Part shown: piece after piece, positions 1-5,951 of the stretch
How the letters are laid out: each line of letters opens with the position of its first letter
How positions within the stretch are numbered: the stretch's first letter is position 1
NCBI GenBank assembly: GCA_029941095.1
Contig: JAPYRO010000069.1
Span: 1-6,459, forward strand
Reading direction: 5' to 3'
Length of the DNA stretch: 6,459 nucleotides
DNA from: Dehalococcoidia bacterium
GTDB lineage: Bacteria; Chloroflexota; Dehalococcoidia; UBA6926
Position numbers and translations under genes: made by a program
The notes under the pieces: generated by a model
Databases searched by the model: none
Seen by the model: only the letters and a program-made list of their open reading frames with translations
Told to the model about the DNA's origin: nothing

Positions 1-278
1 CCGTAACAAATCCCCAGGACAGGAAAATTTGATTTTAGTAATTCTACATCCGTTGCTGGACCATCACTATCGTAGACGCTCGCTGGTCCTCCAGAGAGAA
101 TCACCCCTATAGGCTTCATGGCATGGATCTCTTCGATGGTTCTACTTGGGCTTATAACTTCGCAATAAACCTCTAGTTCTCTGATTCGTCGGGCGATTAG
201 CATACTGTATTGTGATCCAAAATCAACTACCAGTAGGGGTCTTTGTTTGGATTCGTCAATATTACTGTTTATTTCCAT
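1..278 (-). CDS. guaA: GMP synthase (glutamine-hydrolysing), N-terminal fragment
   Basis: GuaA converts XMP to GMP in the cytoplasm, using glutamine as ammonia donor and ATP. Only the first 92 residues of the class-I glutamine amidotransferase domain are present; the ATP-pyrophosphatase and dimerisation domains lie beyond the window edge. Visible hallmarks are VDFGSQYS near residues 18-25 followed by ARRIRELEVYCEV, the oxyanion-type loop ILSGGPASVYD around residues 60-70, and the nucleophile elbow VLGICYG, whose Cys (about residue 91) is the catalytic nucleophile and sits at bases 6-8. The reading frame is open throughout. The ATG at 276-278 is chosen because family homology begins about 12 residues later; it has only a weak A-rich ribosome-binding site. 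The gene is divergent from tsaC. The family call is secure; the gene is truncated only by the window. Confidence 0.96.
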   Translation of the reverse strand, partial: MEINSNIDESKQRPLLVVDFGSQYSMLIARRIRELEVYCEVISPSRTIEEIHAMKPIGVILSGGPASVYDSDGPATDVELLKSNFPVLGICY

Positions 279-333
279 TTCAAATCTTTTCAAACAAACT
301 ATTAATCGAAGTTCTTTTAGTTTAGTACAAACT

Positions 334-356
334 TGTTAGAAAATTTTGATCTAACA
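334..356. repeat. inverted repeat in the guaA/tsaC intergenic region
   Basis: Perfect 7-bp arms TGTTAGA (334-340) and TCTAACA (350-356) are separated by 9 nt. The element is AT-rich, has no T-tail that would make it a terminator, and lies between two divergent genes, so an operator for either gene is possible. The GTTAGA/TCTAAC core recurs in the hairpin at 2831-2860. The function is unknown. Confidence 0.4.
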
Positions 357-371
357 GTCATTCTCTATGCG

Positions 372-398
372 TTTTCAGGTTAGCGTCCGTGGTATACT
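372..398 (+). promoter_or_regulatory. candidate extended -10 promoter for tsaC
   Basis: TGG-TATACT at 390-398 fits an extended -10 (TGn followed by a 5/6 match to TATAAT). A weak -35, TTTTCA (372-377), lies 15 nt upstream; extended -10 promoters often tolerate a poor -35. Transcription would start near 405, at the Shine-Dalgarno sequence, giving a leader of only about 13 nt before the GTG at 418. This is a prediction from sequence only. Confidence 0.45.
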
Positions 399-403
399 CG
401 GTC

Positions 404-410
404 AAGGAGG
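404..410 (+). promoter_or_regulatory. strong ribosome-binding site that fixes the tsaC start
   Basis: AAGGAGG is a near-perfect Shine-Dalgarno sequence 7 nt before GTG 418. It is only 1 nt before the in-frame ATG at 412 and lies well inside the longer open frame that begins with ATG 367. Spacing therefore favours GTG 418 as the start. Confidence 0.75.
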
Positions 411-417
411 GATGGGA

Positions 418-1062
418 GTGATTAGAGACCTTAATATTCGAGCTGCAGCTGTCGTATTACGATCCGGTGGTATGGTGGCTTTTCCAACCGATACTGTTTA
501 TGGCCTTGGGGCGGATGCTTTTAATGAAAGTGCTGTCAAAAGAATATTTAACGCAAAGAACCGTGATAAAGATCATGGGCTTCCCGTTTTGATCTCTCAA
601 TTAGGCCAAATAAAACAACTTGTAAATAAATTATCCAAGCCTGAAGAAAAACTCATAAAACATTATTGGCCTGGGGCTTTGACAATCGTATTCAAGAGGA
701 ATTCTAAAGTGCCAAATATTGTGTCAGGTGGTTCAGATACGATAGCTATCAGAATGCCTTCCAGTGAAGTTGCTTTGAATTTGATCGAAGAATTTGGTGG
801 CCCAATAGTTGGAACTAGCGCCAATCGAACTGGTTTCGCTGAAGCAGTATCAGCGGAACAAGCTGATAGTGAGATAGGATCGTGGTTAGATTATTTGATT
901 CCCTCTGACGAAATTTGCTCTGGTACGCCGTCTACTATTTTAGATATGACAACTTCTCCTCCACGTATCTTGCGTGAAGGAGGTGTCAAGACCGAAGAAA
1001 TCTTTGATTTTCTAGGAATATCTCCCCCCGGTAACCAGGACGAACCACAGCCTGTTGGATAA
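418..1062 (+). CDS. tsaC: L-threonylcarbamoyladenylate synthase (TsaC/YrdC family)
   Basis: TsaC makes threonylcarbamoyl-AMP from threonine, bicarbonate and ATP, the first step of the t6A37 modification of ANN-decoding tRNAs; the TsaB/D/E proteins complete it. The 214-residue protein is the single YrdC domain, without the C-terminal Sua5 extension. Motifs are AFPTDTVYGLGADA (about residues 21-34), a basic loop KNRDKDHGLPVLI (47-59), the WPGALT segment (84-89), GTSANRTG (132-139), GTPSTILD (169-176) and the closing LREGGV (185-190). The GTG at 418 is chosen over ATG 367 because it has a strong Shine-Dalgarno, an extended -10 promoter lies inside the longer frame, and the extra 17 residues do not resemble the family. 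It is the first gene of a likely operon with the polyprenyl synthetase 5 nt downstream. YciO-type paralogues of other function exist, but the motifs fit TsaC well. Confidence 0.9.
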   Translation: MIRDLNIRAAAVVLRSGGMVAFPTDTVYGLGADAFNESAVKRIFNAKNRDKDHGLPVLISQLGQIKQLVNKLSKPEEKLIKHYWPGALTIVFKRNSKVPNIVSGGSDTIAIRMPSSEVALNLIEEFGGPIVGTSANRTGFAEAVSAEQADSEIGSWLDYLIPSDEICSGTPSTILDMTTSPPRILREGGVKTEEIFDFLGISPPGNQDEPQPVG

Positions 1063-1067
1063 ATAGC

Positions 1068-2081
1068 ATGTCGCATAAAATCCCAGGAGCCTTAGAGCAT
1101 TATAGGTTGCCAATCGATTCTTACATGACAGAACTTTTTCAATCTAAACACCACGAACTATATGAAATGATGCGTCATCAATTGGGTTGGGAAGAAGGCT
1201 CTTTAACTTACCCAGGTAAATATATCCGGCCGTCTTTAATGCTTGTTTCAGTTGAAGGGTGCGGAGGAGACGTAGATAAGGCCTTGCCAGGTGCTGCCGC
1301 TTTAGAATTACTACATAATTTTTCATTGATTCATGATGATATCCAAGATGATAGTGTTCTTAGGAGAGGACGACCTACAGTTTGGAATAATTGGAGTAAG
1401 TCTCAGGCAATAAATGCAGGCGATGGTATGTACGCTATCTCCCGCCTAACGCTGTTAGACCTATTGGATAAGGGTATTCCTCACGATAGAGTTATTGCCG
1501 CTGCAAGATTTCTTGATGAAACTTGCCTCGCGCTATGCGAAGGCCAGTATAATGATCTTTTATTTGAGGACCAATTAACAGTAAGCCTTGCGGAATACGA
1601 CAACATGATCACAAACAAAACAGCATCGGTTTTCAAATGTGCGTTTGAAATGGGTGCCGTGATTGCCGAAGGTTCGGGCACCAGAAGTAAAGCGCTTGGG
1701 ATCTTGGGTCTTGAACTCGGTCTTGCATACCAGATAGTCGATGATATTCTGGATATATGGGGAGATTCGGAGACGGGTAAGCAAATTGGTATAGATTTAA
1801 GGCGAGGGAAGAAAAGTTTACCAATTGTGTATGGGTTGAACAACTCTTCAAGCGACCAATATTCTAAACTGAAATCGATTTATCAATCTTCTGCTGAGAA
1901 TAGAGATGTGGATGAAATCAAGAATATATTAGATGTTATGAAAGCTAAAGAATATTGTCTAATTGAGGCAAAAAACCATTGGAATCGTGCCAAAGTGCTA
2001 TTAGACGGAATAGAAATGCCTAAGGATTCGATGGAGTCAATATTATTATCTGGCCAATATTTACTTGAAAGGATGAAATAA
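1068..2081 (+). CDS. polyprenyl synthetase (trans-isoprenyl diphosphate synthase, FPP/GGPP-type)
   Basis: This enzyme condenses isopentenyl diphosphate with an allylic diphosphate to build linear prenyl diphosphates for quinones, carotenoids or lipid carriers. The 337-residue protein has the usual order of motifs: GKYIRP (50-55; K51 and R54 bind IPP), first Asp-rich motif HDDIQDD (D90, D91, D94) followed by RR (99-100), CEGQ (157-160), the NKT motif (K184, T185), Gln222 before the second Asp-rich motif DDILD (225-229), and D243-L-R-R-G-K. Phe85, five residues before the first Asp-rich motif, resembles the aromatic stop residue of archaeal (type I) GGPP synthases, so a C15-C20 product is inferred rather than a long quinone chain. 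It starts 5 nt after the tsaC stop with only a weak GGA ribosome-binding site, so it probably depends on tsaC translation or readthrough. The exact chain length is uncertain. Confidence 0.92.
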   Translation: MSHKIPGALEHYRLPIDSYMTELFQSKHHELYEMMRHQLGWEEGSLTYPGKYIRPSLMLVSVEGCGGDVDKALPGAAALELLHNFSLIHDDIQDDSVLRRGRPTVWNNWSKSQAINAGDGMYAISRLTLLDLLDKGIPHDRVIAAARFLDETCLALCEGQYNDLLFEDQLTVSLAEYDNMITNKTASVFKCAFEMGAVIAEGSGTRSKALGILGLELGLAYQIVDDILDIWGDSETGKQIGIDLRRGKKSLPIVYGLNNSSSDQYSKLKSIYQSSAENRDVDEIKNILDVMKAKEYCLIEAKNHWNRAKVLLDGIEMPKDSMESILLSGQYLLERMK

Positions 2082-2151
2082 CTATTGGTCCGAAGTTTTC
2101 TGGAATTCAATATTTGTAAAACCTAAACAAACATCACCGGATTATCCTAGA
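2082..2151. other. convergent intergenic gap
   Basis: Seventy bases separate the 3' ends of the polyprenyl synthetase (plus strand) and the downstream hydrolase (minus strand). I see no GC-rich hairpin followed by a T-run on either strand, so neither unit has an obvious intrinsic terminator here. Only a weak 5-bp TTTGT/ACAAA pair is present. Confidence 0.6.
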
Positions 2152-2811
2152 TTAAGGGCCGTGTTTTTCAATGAAATCCATTACTTTGATCCAAGAATCA
2201 TCGGACGCATTTTTGTCGTACCTTTCGTCCCAGCTGTCATTAAAAAACGCGTGCCTAGCCCCTTCGTATATGTGGAGATCCACATCCTTGTCTCGTTCGA
2301 GGAGCGCCTGTTGGACTTCAGTCCCGCGATCAGTTTCATCACTTCCGTAAATAGCTAGTACTGGTGCATTTAATTCATCTAATTGCTCGACGGGATTTGG
2401 CAACCCTCCATAATAAACAATAGCTCCGGTCAGATCAGTTTTGCATGCTGCTAATATGGATATACCACCACCCATGCAATACCCTATTGTGAATACCGAT
2501 CCGTTTGAAATATTCATATTTTTCACGTAGTCGGCCGCAGATATTACATCTCTAGTAGCTCTAGTACGATCGAGGCCTGTGCTTAACCCTCTGGCCTCGT
2601 CTGGATCTGCTGTTTGTTTACCATGATAAAGATCAGGGGATAACGCTATGAATCCGTTTCGGGCGAATCTTCTAGTTACATCACGTATATGCTCATCTAG
2701 GCCCCACCATTCTTGTAAAACAATAATGCTGGAGTAGGTACCATCTTCAATTGGGCGAGCTAAATATCCTGAAACCAGATCTACATCCTCTGTTACGATT
2801 GTATCTGGCAT
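2152..2811 (-). CDS. dienelactone hydrolase family protein (downstream tandem copy)
   Basis: This is an alpha/beta hydrolase of the dienelactone hydrolase family (219 residues, full length), a cytosolic esterase/lactonase class that includes the carboxymethylenebutenolidase of chlorocatechol breakdown. The catalytic elements are visible: Glu34 in QEWWG (equivalent to DLH Glu36), the nucleophile elbow GYCMGGG with Cys112, Asp158 in the YGSDE loop and His187 in GARHAFFND, giving the Cys-Asp-His triad typical of the family rather than Ser. No signal peptide is seen. It follows a paralogue of about 54% identity (hand count) by 17 nt on the same strand, with AGGT about 8 nt before its ATG, so the two are probably cotranscribed. 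There are no other aromatic-degradation genes in the window, so the substrate cannot be named; many family members are general carboxylesterases. Confidence 0.9.
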   Translation of the reverse strand: MPDTIVTEDVDLVSGYLARPIEDGTYSSIIVLQEWWGLDEHIRDVTRRFARNGFIALSPDLYHGKQTADPDEARGLSTGLDRTRATRDVISAADYVKNMNISNGSVFTIGYCMGGGISILAACKTDLTGAIVYYGGLPNPVEQLDELNAPVLAIYGSDETDRGTEVQQALLERDKDVDLHIYEGARHAFFNDSWDERYDKNASDDSWIKVMDFIEKHGP

Positions 2812-2828
2812 CTATTTACCTATAGATA

Positions 2829-3482
2829 CTAAACGTTAGATTTAAGAAAATCTAACGTTTTTGTCCAAGCATCTGCTGCTGCGTCACTGTTATGGTTTCC
2901 ACCTGAATCATTAAAGAAACCGTGGCCGGCTCCCGGGTAAATGTGCTTCTGAACGCTTTTGCCTCTATCGTTAAGTTCTTTTTCGAGTTCGTTCGCTCTT
3001 TCGCCTTCGTCTTCACCGTATACTGCTAATATTGGAGCATCGATATTATCTAAAAGGTCCAAAGGATTGGGCAGGCCCCCATAATAAACGACTCCGGCGT
3101 CAACATTGTCGTTGCAAGCAGTTAGGAGCGATACACCGCCCCCCAAGCAATATCCAATGACTCCGAGTTTTCCATTACTAAATTCTGAATTCTTAATGTA
3201 ATTCATAGCGGCTTGCGTGTCTCTGACTGCGCGTGCTCTATCTAAGCTTCCAGCTAGTTTACCCGCTTCTTGGGGGTCATTTGTCACTTCCCCGTGGAAC
3301 AAATCAGGTGCTATAGCCACATAACCTTCCCTGGCGAACCTTCTAGTTACGTCTCTAATGTGTTCGTCTAAACCCCACCACTCTTGTATTATTACGAGTC
3401 CTGGGTAATTACCAGCCTCCATCGGTCTGGCCATATATCCTTTAACTAAATCGACATCATGAGAAACAATTGTATCAGGCAT
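2829..3482 (-). CDS. dienelactone hydrolase family protein (upstream tandem copy)
   Basis: This is a second dienelactone hydrolase family enzyme (217 residues) that begins with the same MPDTIV as its neighbour and shares its layout: Glu34 in QEWWG, Cys112 in GYCLGGG, Asp158 in YGEDE and His187 in GAGHGFFND. All triad residues are intact. The two copies are identical in the stretch DEHIRDVTRRFAR and nearly so in VYYGGLPNP, but they differ in the strand before QEWWG (residues 21-32), in helix residues 61-100 and in the loop after the catalytic Asp, which suggests different substrates after an old duplication. The ribosome-binding site is an A followed by eight Gs just before the ATG. A perfect 13-bp hairpin covers the last codons and touches the stop codon. 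It is separated from the acyl-CoA dehydrogenase stop by 143 nt, so it probably has its own promoter. The substrate is unknown. Confidence 0.9.
   Translation of the reverse strand: MPDTIVSHDVDLVKGYMARPMEAGNYPGLVIIQEWWGLDEHIRDVTRRFAREGYVAIAPDLFHGEVTNDPQEAGKLAGSLDRARAVRDTQAAMNYIKNSEFSNGKLGVIGYCLGGGVSLLTACNDNVDAGVVYYGGLPNPLDLLDNIDAPILAVYGEDEGERANELEKELNDRGKSVQKHIYPGAGHGFFNDSGGNHNSDAAADAWTKTLDFLKSNV
2831..2860 (-). repeat. perfect 13-bp hairpin at the end of the upstream hydrolase gene
   Basis: The arms AAACGTTAGATTT (2831-2843) and AAATCTAACGTTT (2848-2860) are exact reverse complements around a 4-nt loop. On the minus strand the stem spans the last codons (from Thr/Leu through Asn-Val) and the first base of the TAG stop, 20 nt before the next start codon. 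No T-run follows on the minus strand, so it is not a classical terminator for this unit. On the plus strand five Ts overlap and follow the stem, but no plus-strand gene ends nearby. A role in mRNA stability or coupling is only inference. Confidence 0.7.
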
Positions 3483-3484
3483 TT

Positions 3485-3493
3485 CCCCCCCCT
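3485..3493 (-). promoter_or_regulatory. homopolymeric ribosome-binding site (A then G8)
   Basis: On the minus strand A-GGGGGGGG stands 2 nt before the ATG of the upstream hydrolase. It can pair with anti-Shine-Dalgarno in several registers. A change in tract length would shift spacing but not the reading frame. Confidence 0.6.
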
Positions 3494-3522
3494 AATAATT
3501 AGAAATCTTAGTCTATTAGTAA

Positions 3523-3551
3523 ATCCTAACAGCCATTAGTTATCTTGCCAA
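3523..3551 (-). promoter_or_regulatory. candidate promoter for the tandem hydrolases
   Basis: On the minus strand TTGGCA (3551-3546; 5/6 to TTGACA) and TAGGAT (3528-3523; 4/6 to TATAAT) are separated by exactly 17 nt. Transcription would begin near 3516, about 34 nt before the ATG, in the 143-nt gap behind the acyl-CoA dehydrogenase. The match is modest and AT-rich gaps give such hits by chance. Confidence 0.35.
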
Positions 3552-3625
3552 CATTACAATTCTTAATATTTAAGTAAGTCACAAATTCTATTGATCTACG
3601 AATGGACTAGTCGACCTTGTATTGT

Positions 3626-4846
3626 TTATCTATTTTCCCGAAATTCTCTTTTTGCTCGCTCTTCAGTTGACTGCCGAGATACTGGGCCTCCTAGACCAAG
3701 ACCAGTTTCTAACAATGATTTTGCGACTCTGAGCCTAAGGACTTCATCTGTCCCCATATATAATCTGAGATGGCGTGCGTCTCTATAGATTCGTTCAAGA
3801 GGATGGACCTCCATGTATCCATGCCCCCCTGATATTTGCATCGCGTTATCGGCCGATTTAATGGCAGTTTTAGCTGAGAAAACCTTCGCTATATTTAAAT
3901 AAGCTGCATCTTCCTCTGTTACAAATTGATCGTTATCAACCATCTTGCTTGCTTTATAGGTAAGTTCTCGCGTTGCTGAGACGTTTATGACCATATCAGC
4001 AAGATATAGTTGAATTGCCTGTAATTGGGATAAAGTGTCTCCATAAATTTTTCTTTCTAAAGCATAATTTCTTGAAAATGCAATAGATTCCTCTGCAGAT
4101 CCAAGGCCTCTAGCGGCAAGTAAAGGTTGAATAGCATTCATGCTTAGTCTTGCAATTTCTGATCCGTCACCCTCGTTTCCAAGTAGGTTTTCTGTTGATG
4201 TGATGGCGTTGTCAAATGACCAATCACAATGAGGTATTCCTTTTATACCCATTCCTTCATCTCTTCTAAGGAAGATAATTCCGGGATTTGGCATATCTAG
4301 CATAAATGCGCTCATGGATCCATTTTTAGTTTTGGCAAAAGTAATGAAATAGTCTGCTACGGTCGATCCGGAAACAAAATCCTTTTCACCATTTATATGA
4401 TAGTTGCCATTATCGATCTCCGCTTTCGTTACCATGGTCGACAAATCTGAAGAAGCATTTGGTTCGGTTAAAGCGAACGCCCCCCTTAGGGACCCTTTCA
4501 TTACACCGGGTATAATTTTTTGTATGAGACCCTTATTATTGCTAATTCGTATTGGCCAGGTTGTAAGAGCAGATAATATTAGAATTTGTGCTGATGAAGC
4601 GCAAGCTCTTGCTATTTCTTCGATGGCAATTGCCAACCCGAGTGTTCCTAATTCGGATCCTCCAAGGGATTTAGGGAAAAGTATTGAAAAGAAACCTTTT
4701 TCGGCAAATAAGCTGAATATATCTTCGGGGTATTGTCGATCTTGATCTATTTCGTATGCTCTTGGAGCAATATGTTGCCTCACGGCATCTCTGACAGTCT
4801 GCCGCAGCATTTTATGTTCTTCATTAAGGTCAGAATTTATATCCAT
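3626..4846 (-). CDS. acyl-CoA dehydrogenase family flavoprotein, catalytic Glu absent
   Basis: This is a member of the acyl-CoA dehydrogenase superfamily (406 residues), FAD proteins that normally oxidise acyl-CoA to trans-2-enoyl-CoA and pass electrons to ETF. Domains run in the usual order: N-terminal helices (about 1-120), the beta domain with ALTEPNASSDLS (125-136) and NGEKDFVSG (152-160), then the C-terminal helical domain with ALERKIYG (262-269), QISGGHGYMEVHPLERIYRDAR (337-358, key residues G340-G341 and R355) and LYMGTDEVLR (362-371). The catalytic base is missing: Met364 occupies the MCAD Glu376 position before Gly-Thr, and Ile239 occupies the helix-G position used by LCAD and IVD. 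A charged tail (390-406) extends past the core. The ATG has no clear Shine-Dalgarno. It is divergent from the E1 genes. It may be an inactive partner subunit, a reductase, or an oxygenase-like member. Confidence 0.88.
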   Translation of the reverse strand: MDINSDLNEEHKMLRQTVRDAVRQHIAPRAYEIDQDRQYPEDIFSLFAEKGFFSILFPKSLGGSELGTLGLAIAIEEIARACASSAQILILSALTTWPIRISNNKGLIQKIIPGVMKGSLRGAFALTEPNASSDLSTMVTKAEIDNGNYHINGEKDFVSGSTVADYFITFAKTKNGSMSAFMLDMPNPGIIFLRRDEGMGIKGIPHCDWSFDNAITSTENLLGNEGDGSEIARLSMNAIQPLLAARGLGSAEESIAFSRNYALERKIYGDTLSQLQAIQLYLADMVINVSATRELTYKASKMVDNDQFVTEEDAAYLNIAKVFSAKTAIKSADNAMQISGGHGYMEVHPLERIYRDARHLRLYMGTDEVLRLRVAKSLLETGLGLGGPVSRQSTEERAKREFRENR

Positions 4847-4948
4847 ATCAAAACTGTAACATATAATTAATTTCTAAGATATGCGAAACTATTTAATAAT
4901 TATGAGATTATTGTTTGCTTGTAATACCTTAGAGATTTAGGTGGCCAG
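4847..4948. other. AT-rich divergent intergenic region
   Basis: These 102 bases separate the start codons of the acyl-CoA dehydrogenase (minus) and the E1 alpha gene (plus) and must hold any promoters for both. A perfect TATAAT (4862-4867, plus) and a TTTAAT (4892-4897, plus) are present, but neither has a convincing -35 at proper spacing. On the minus strand TTTCGC-17-TATATG is a weak pair. I see no clear operator palindrome, so no promoter is assigned. Confidence 0.5.
4939..4944 (+). promoter_or_regulatory. ribosome-binding site of the E1 alpha gene
   Basis: AGGTGG lies 4 nt before ATG 4949 and supports that start. The encoded protein then begins right at the conserved leading helix of the E1 alpha family. 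Confidence 0.6.
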
Positions 4949-5944
4949 ATGGATCATTTATTGGATATATACCGGACGATGTTTACTATAAGAGAATTTG
5001 AGAAAGTTGCCTCAAAGCAGATGGTAGAAGCAGGTATTAGAGGGTTACTCCATTCTTCTGCAGGGCAAGAAGCTGTTCCCGCTGGGGTTTGCTTAGCTCT
5101 CAATAAAGATGATTATTTGACAAGCACCCATAGAGGGCACGGTCACGCCATAGGCAAAGGTGTGCACATTAATCTGATGATGGCAGAAATTTTTGGCAGA
5201 CTAGGGGGGGCTAATAAGGGTAAAGGTGGTTCCATGCATATAGCAGATGTTTCAGTCGGTATGCTTGGAGCGAATGGCATAGTTGGATCTAGTATTCCCC
5301 TTGCATGCGGCGCTGCACTAAAAGCAAAAATAATGGGTACTGGCCAGGTGGCTGTTTCCTTTTTTGGAGATGGAGCTACAAATCAGGGAGTACTTCACGA
5401 GTCAATGAATCTTGCATCAATTTGGAAACTTCCTGTGATATTTGTTTGCGAAAATAATATGTATGCTCAGTCTACGCCATCTGATTACGCAGTTTCGGTA
5501 GAAAATATTGCAGATCGGGCTAAAGGATATAGCATGCCTGGAGAAGTCGTCGATGGAATGGATCCTTTAGCAGTTTTTGAATGTGCCAAAAAAGCTGTTG
5601 AGCGGGCAAGAAAAGGTGAAGGCCCAACATTTATTGAGGCAAAAACATATCGGTATGAAGGGCATTTTGTAGGAGATAACCCGCTTAGATACCGCCCCGA
5701 TTCTGAAGAGTTACAGTGGAAGAAACTCGACCCGATCCCTCGTTTTCGCGTATTCCTCCTTGAAGAAGGTGGTTCGACGAAAGAACAGTTAGACGCAATG
5801 GAACTTGAGATAAGTGGCAATGTTTTCGAGTCAGTGAAATTCGCAAAAGAATCTCCTTTGCCTCCTGAGGGAGAATTAGTAAGAGATGTGTATGCGGATT
5901 ACCCGTTGGATCAATTAAATCGTACAGCAAATAATAGGGAGTAA
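4949..5944 (+). CDS. TPP-dependent dehydrogenase E1 component, alpha subunit (pyruvate/acetoin type)
   Basis: This is the E1 alpha subunit of a 2-oxoacid or acetoin dehydrogenase complex. With the beta subunit it decarboxylates (or cleaves acetoin) using thiamine diphosphate and transfers the acyl group to the lipoyl arm of E2. The 331-residue protein has the family's usual length. Motifs are SSAGQEAVPAG (36-46), STHRGHGHAIGKG (59-71), GGSMHIAD (93-100), the TPP/Mg signature starting GDGATNQG (140-147) and ending in ENN (168-170), and TYRYEGHFVGD (233-243). The YEGHFVGD form of the last loop resembles AcoA-type proteins more than classical PdhA (YHGHSMSD), but the substrate cannot be settled from this. 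ATG 4949 is supported by AGGTGG. The beta-subunit gene follows 7 nt after the stop, so this is an operon. A G7 run at 5204-5210 lies inside the codons for Leu-Gly-Gly-Ala; the frame is intact. Confidence 0.93.
   Translation: MDHLLDIYRTMFTIREFEKVASKQMVEAGIRGLLHSSAGQEAVPAGVCLALNKDDYLTSTHRGHGHAIGKGVHINLMMAEIFGRLGGANKGKGGSMHIADVSVGMLGANGIVGSSIPLACGAALKAKIMGTGQVAVSFFGDGATNQGVLHESMNLASIWKLPVIFVCENNMYAQSTPSDYAVSVENIADRAKGYSMPGEVVDGMDPLAVFECAKKAVERARKGEGPTFIEAKTYRYEGHFVGDNPLRYRPDSEELQWKKLDPIPRFRVFLLEEGGSTKEQLDAMELEISGNVFESVKFAKESPLPPEGELVRDVYADYPLDQLNRTANNRE
5936..5941 (+). promoter_or_regulatory. ribosome-binding site of the E1 beta gene
   Basis: AGGGAG lies 10 nt before ATG 5952 and overlaps the last codons of the alpha subunit, so the two cistrons are likely translationally linked. 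Confidence 0.55.
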
Positions 5945-5951
5945 AAGCGCT

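Noticed and set aside
279..366. Purine riboswitch or leader RNA ahead of guaA
   Set aside because: The region is short and AT-rich and I cannot find the conserved three-way junction or loop sequences of the purine riboswitch.
1481..1843. 120-codon open frame on the minus strand
   Set aside because: It is antisense to the polyprenyl synthetase, including its second Asp-rich motif, and has no family features or ribosome-binding signal.
2113..2131. Terminator hairpin after the polyprenyl synthetase (TTTGT/ACAAA)
   Set aside because: Only five weak base pairs, no GC content in the stem beyond one pair and no T-run.
2831..2865. Intrinsic terminator on the plus strand (hairpin followed by Ts)
   Set aside because: The stem is AT-rich, the T-run is short and partly inside the stem, and the nearest plus-strand gene ended about 750 nt earlier.
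4404..4745. 113-codon open frame on the plus strand
   Set aside because: It lies entirely antisense to the acyl-CoA dehydrogenase gene, whose protein has clear family motifs in this stretch; the antisense product shows no recognisable domain.
5204..5210. G7 run in the E1 alpha gene as a programmed frameshift site
   Set aside because: The zero frame continues intact through all family motifs and the run simply encodes Gly-Gly-Ala; there is no alternative product to support.
5485..5820. 111-codon open frame on the minus strand
   Set aside because: It is the antisense shadow of the E1 alpha gene with low-complexity Ser-rich content and no domain.
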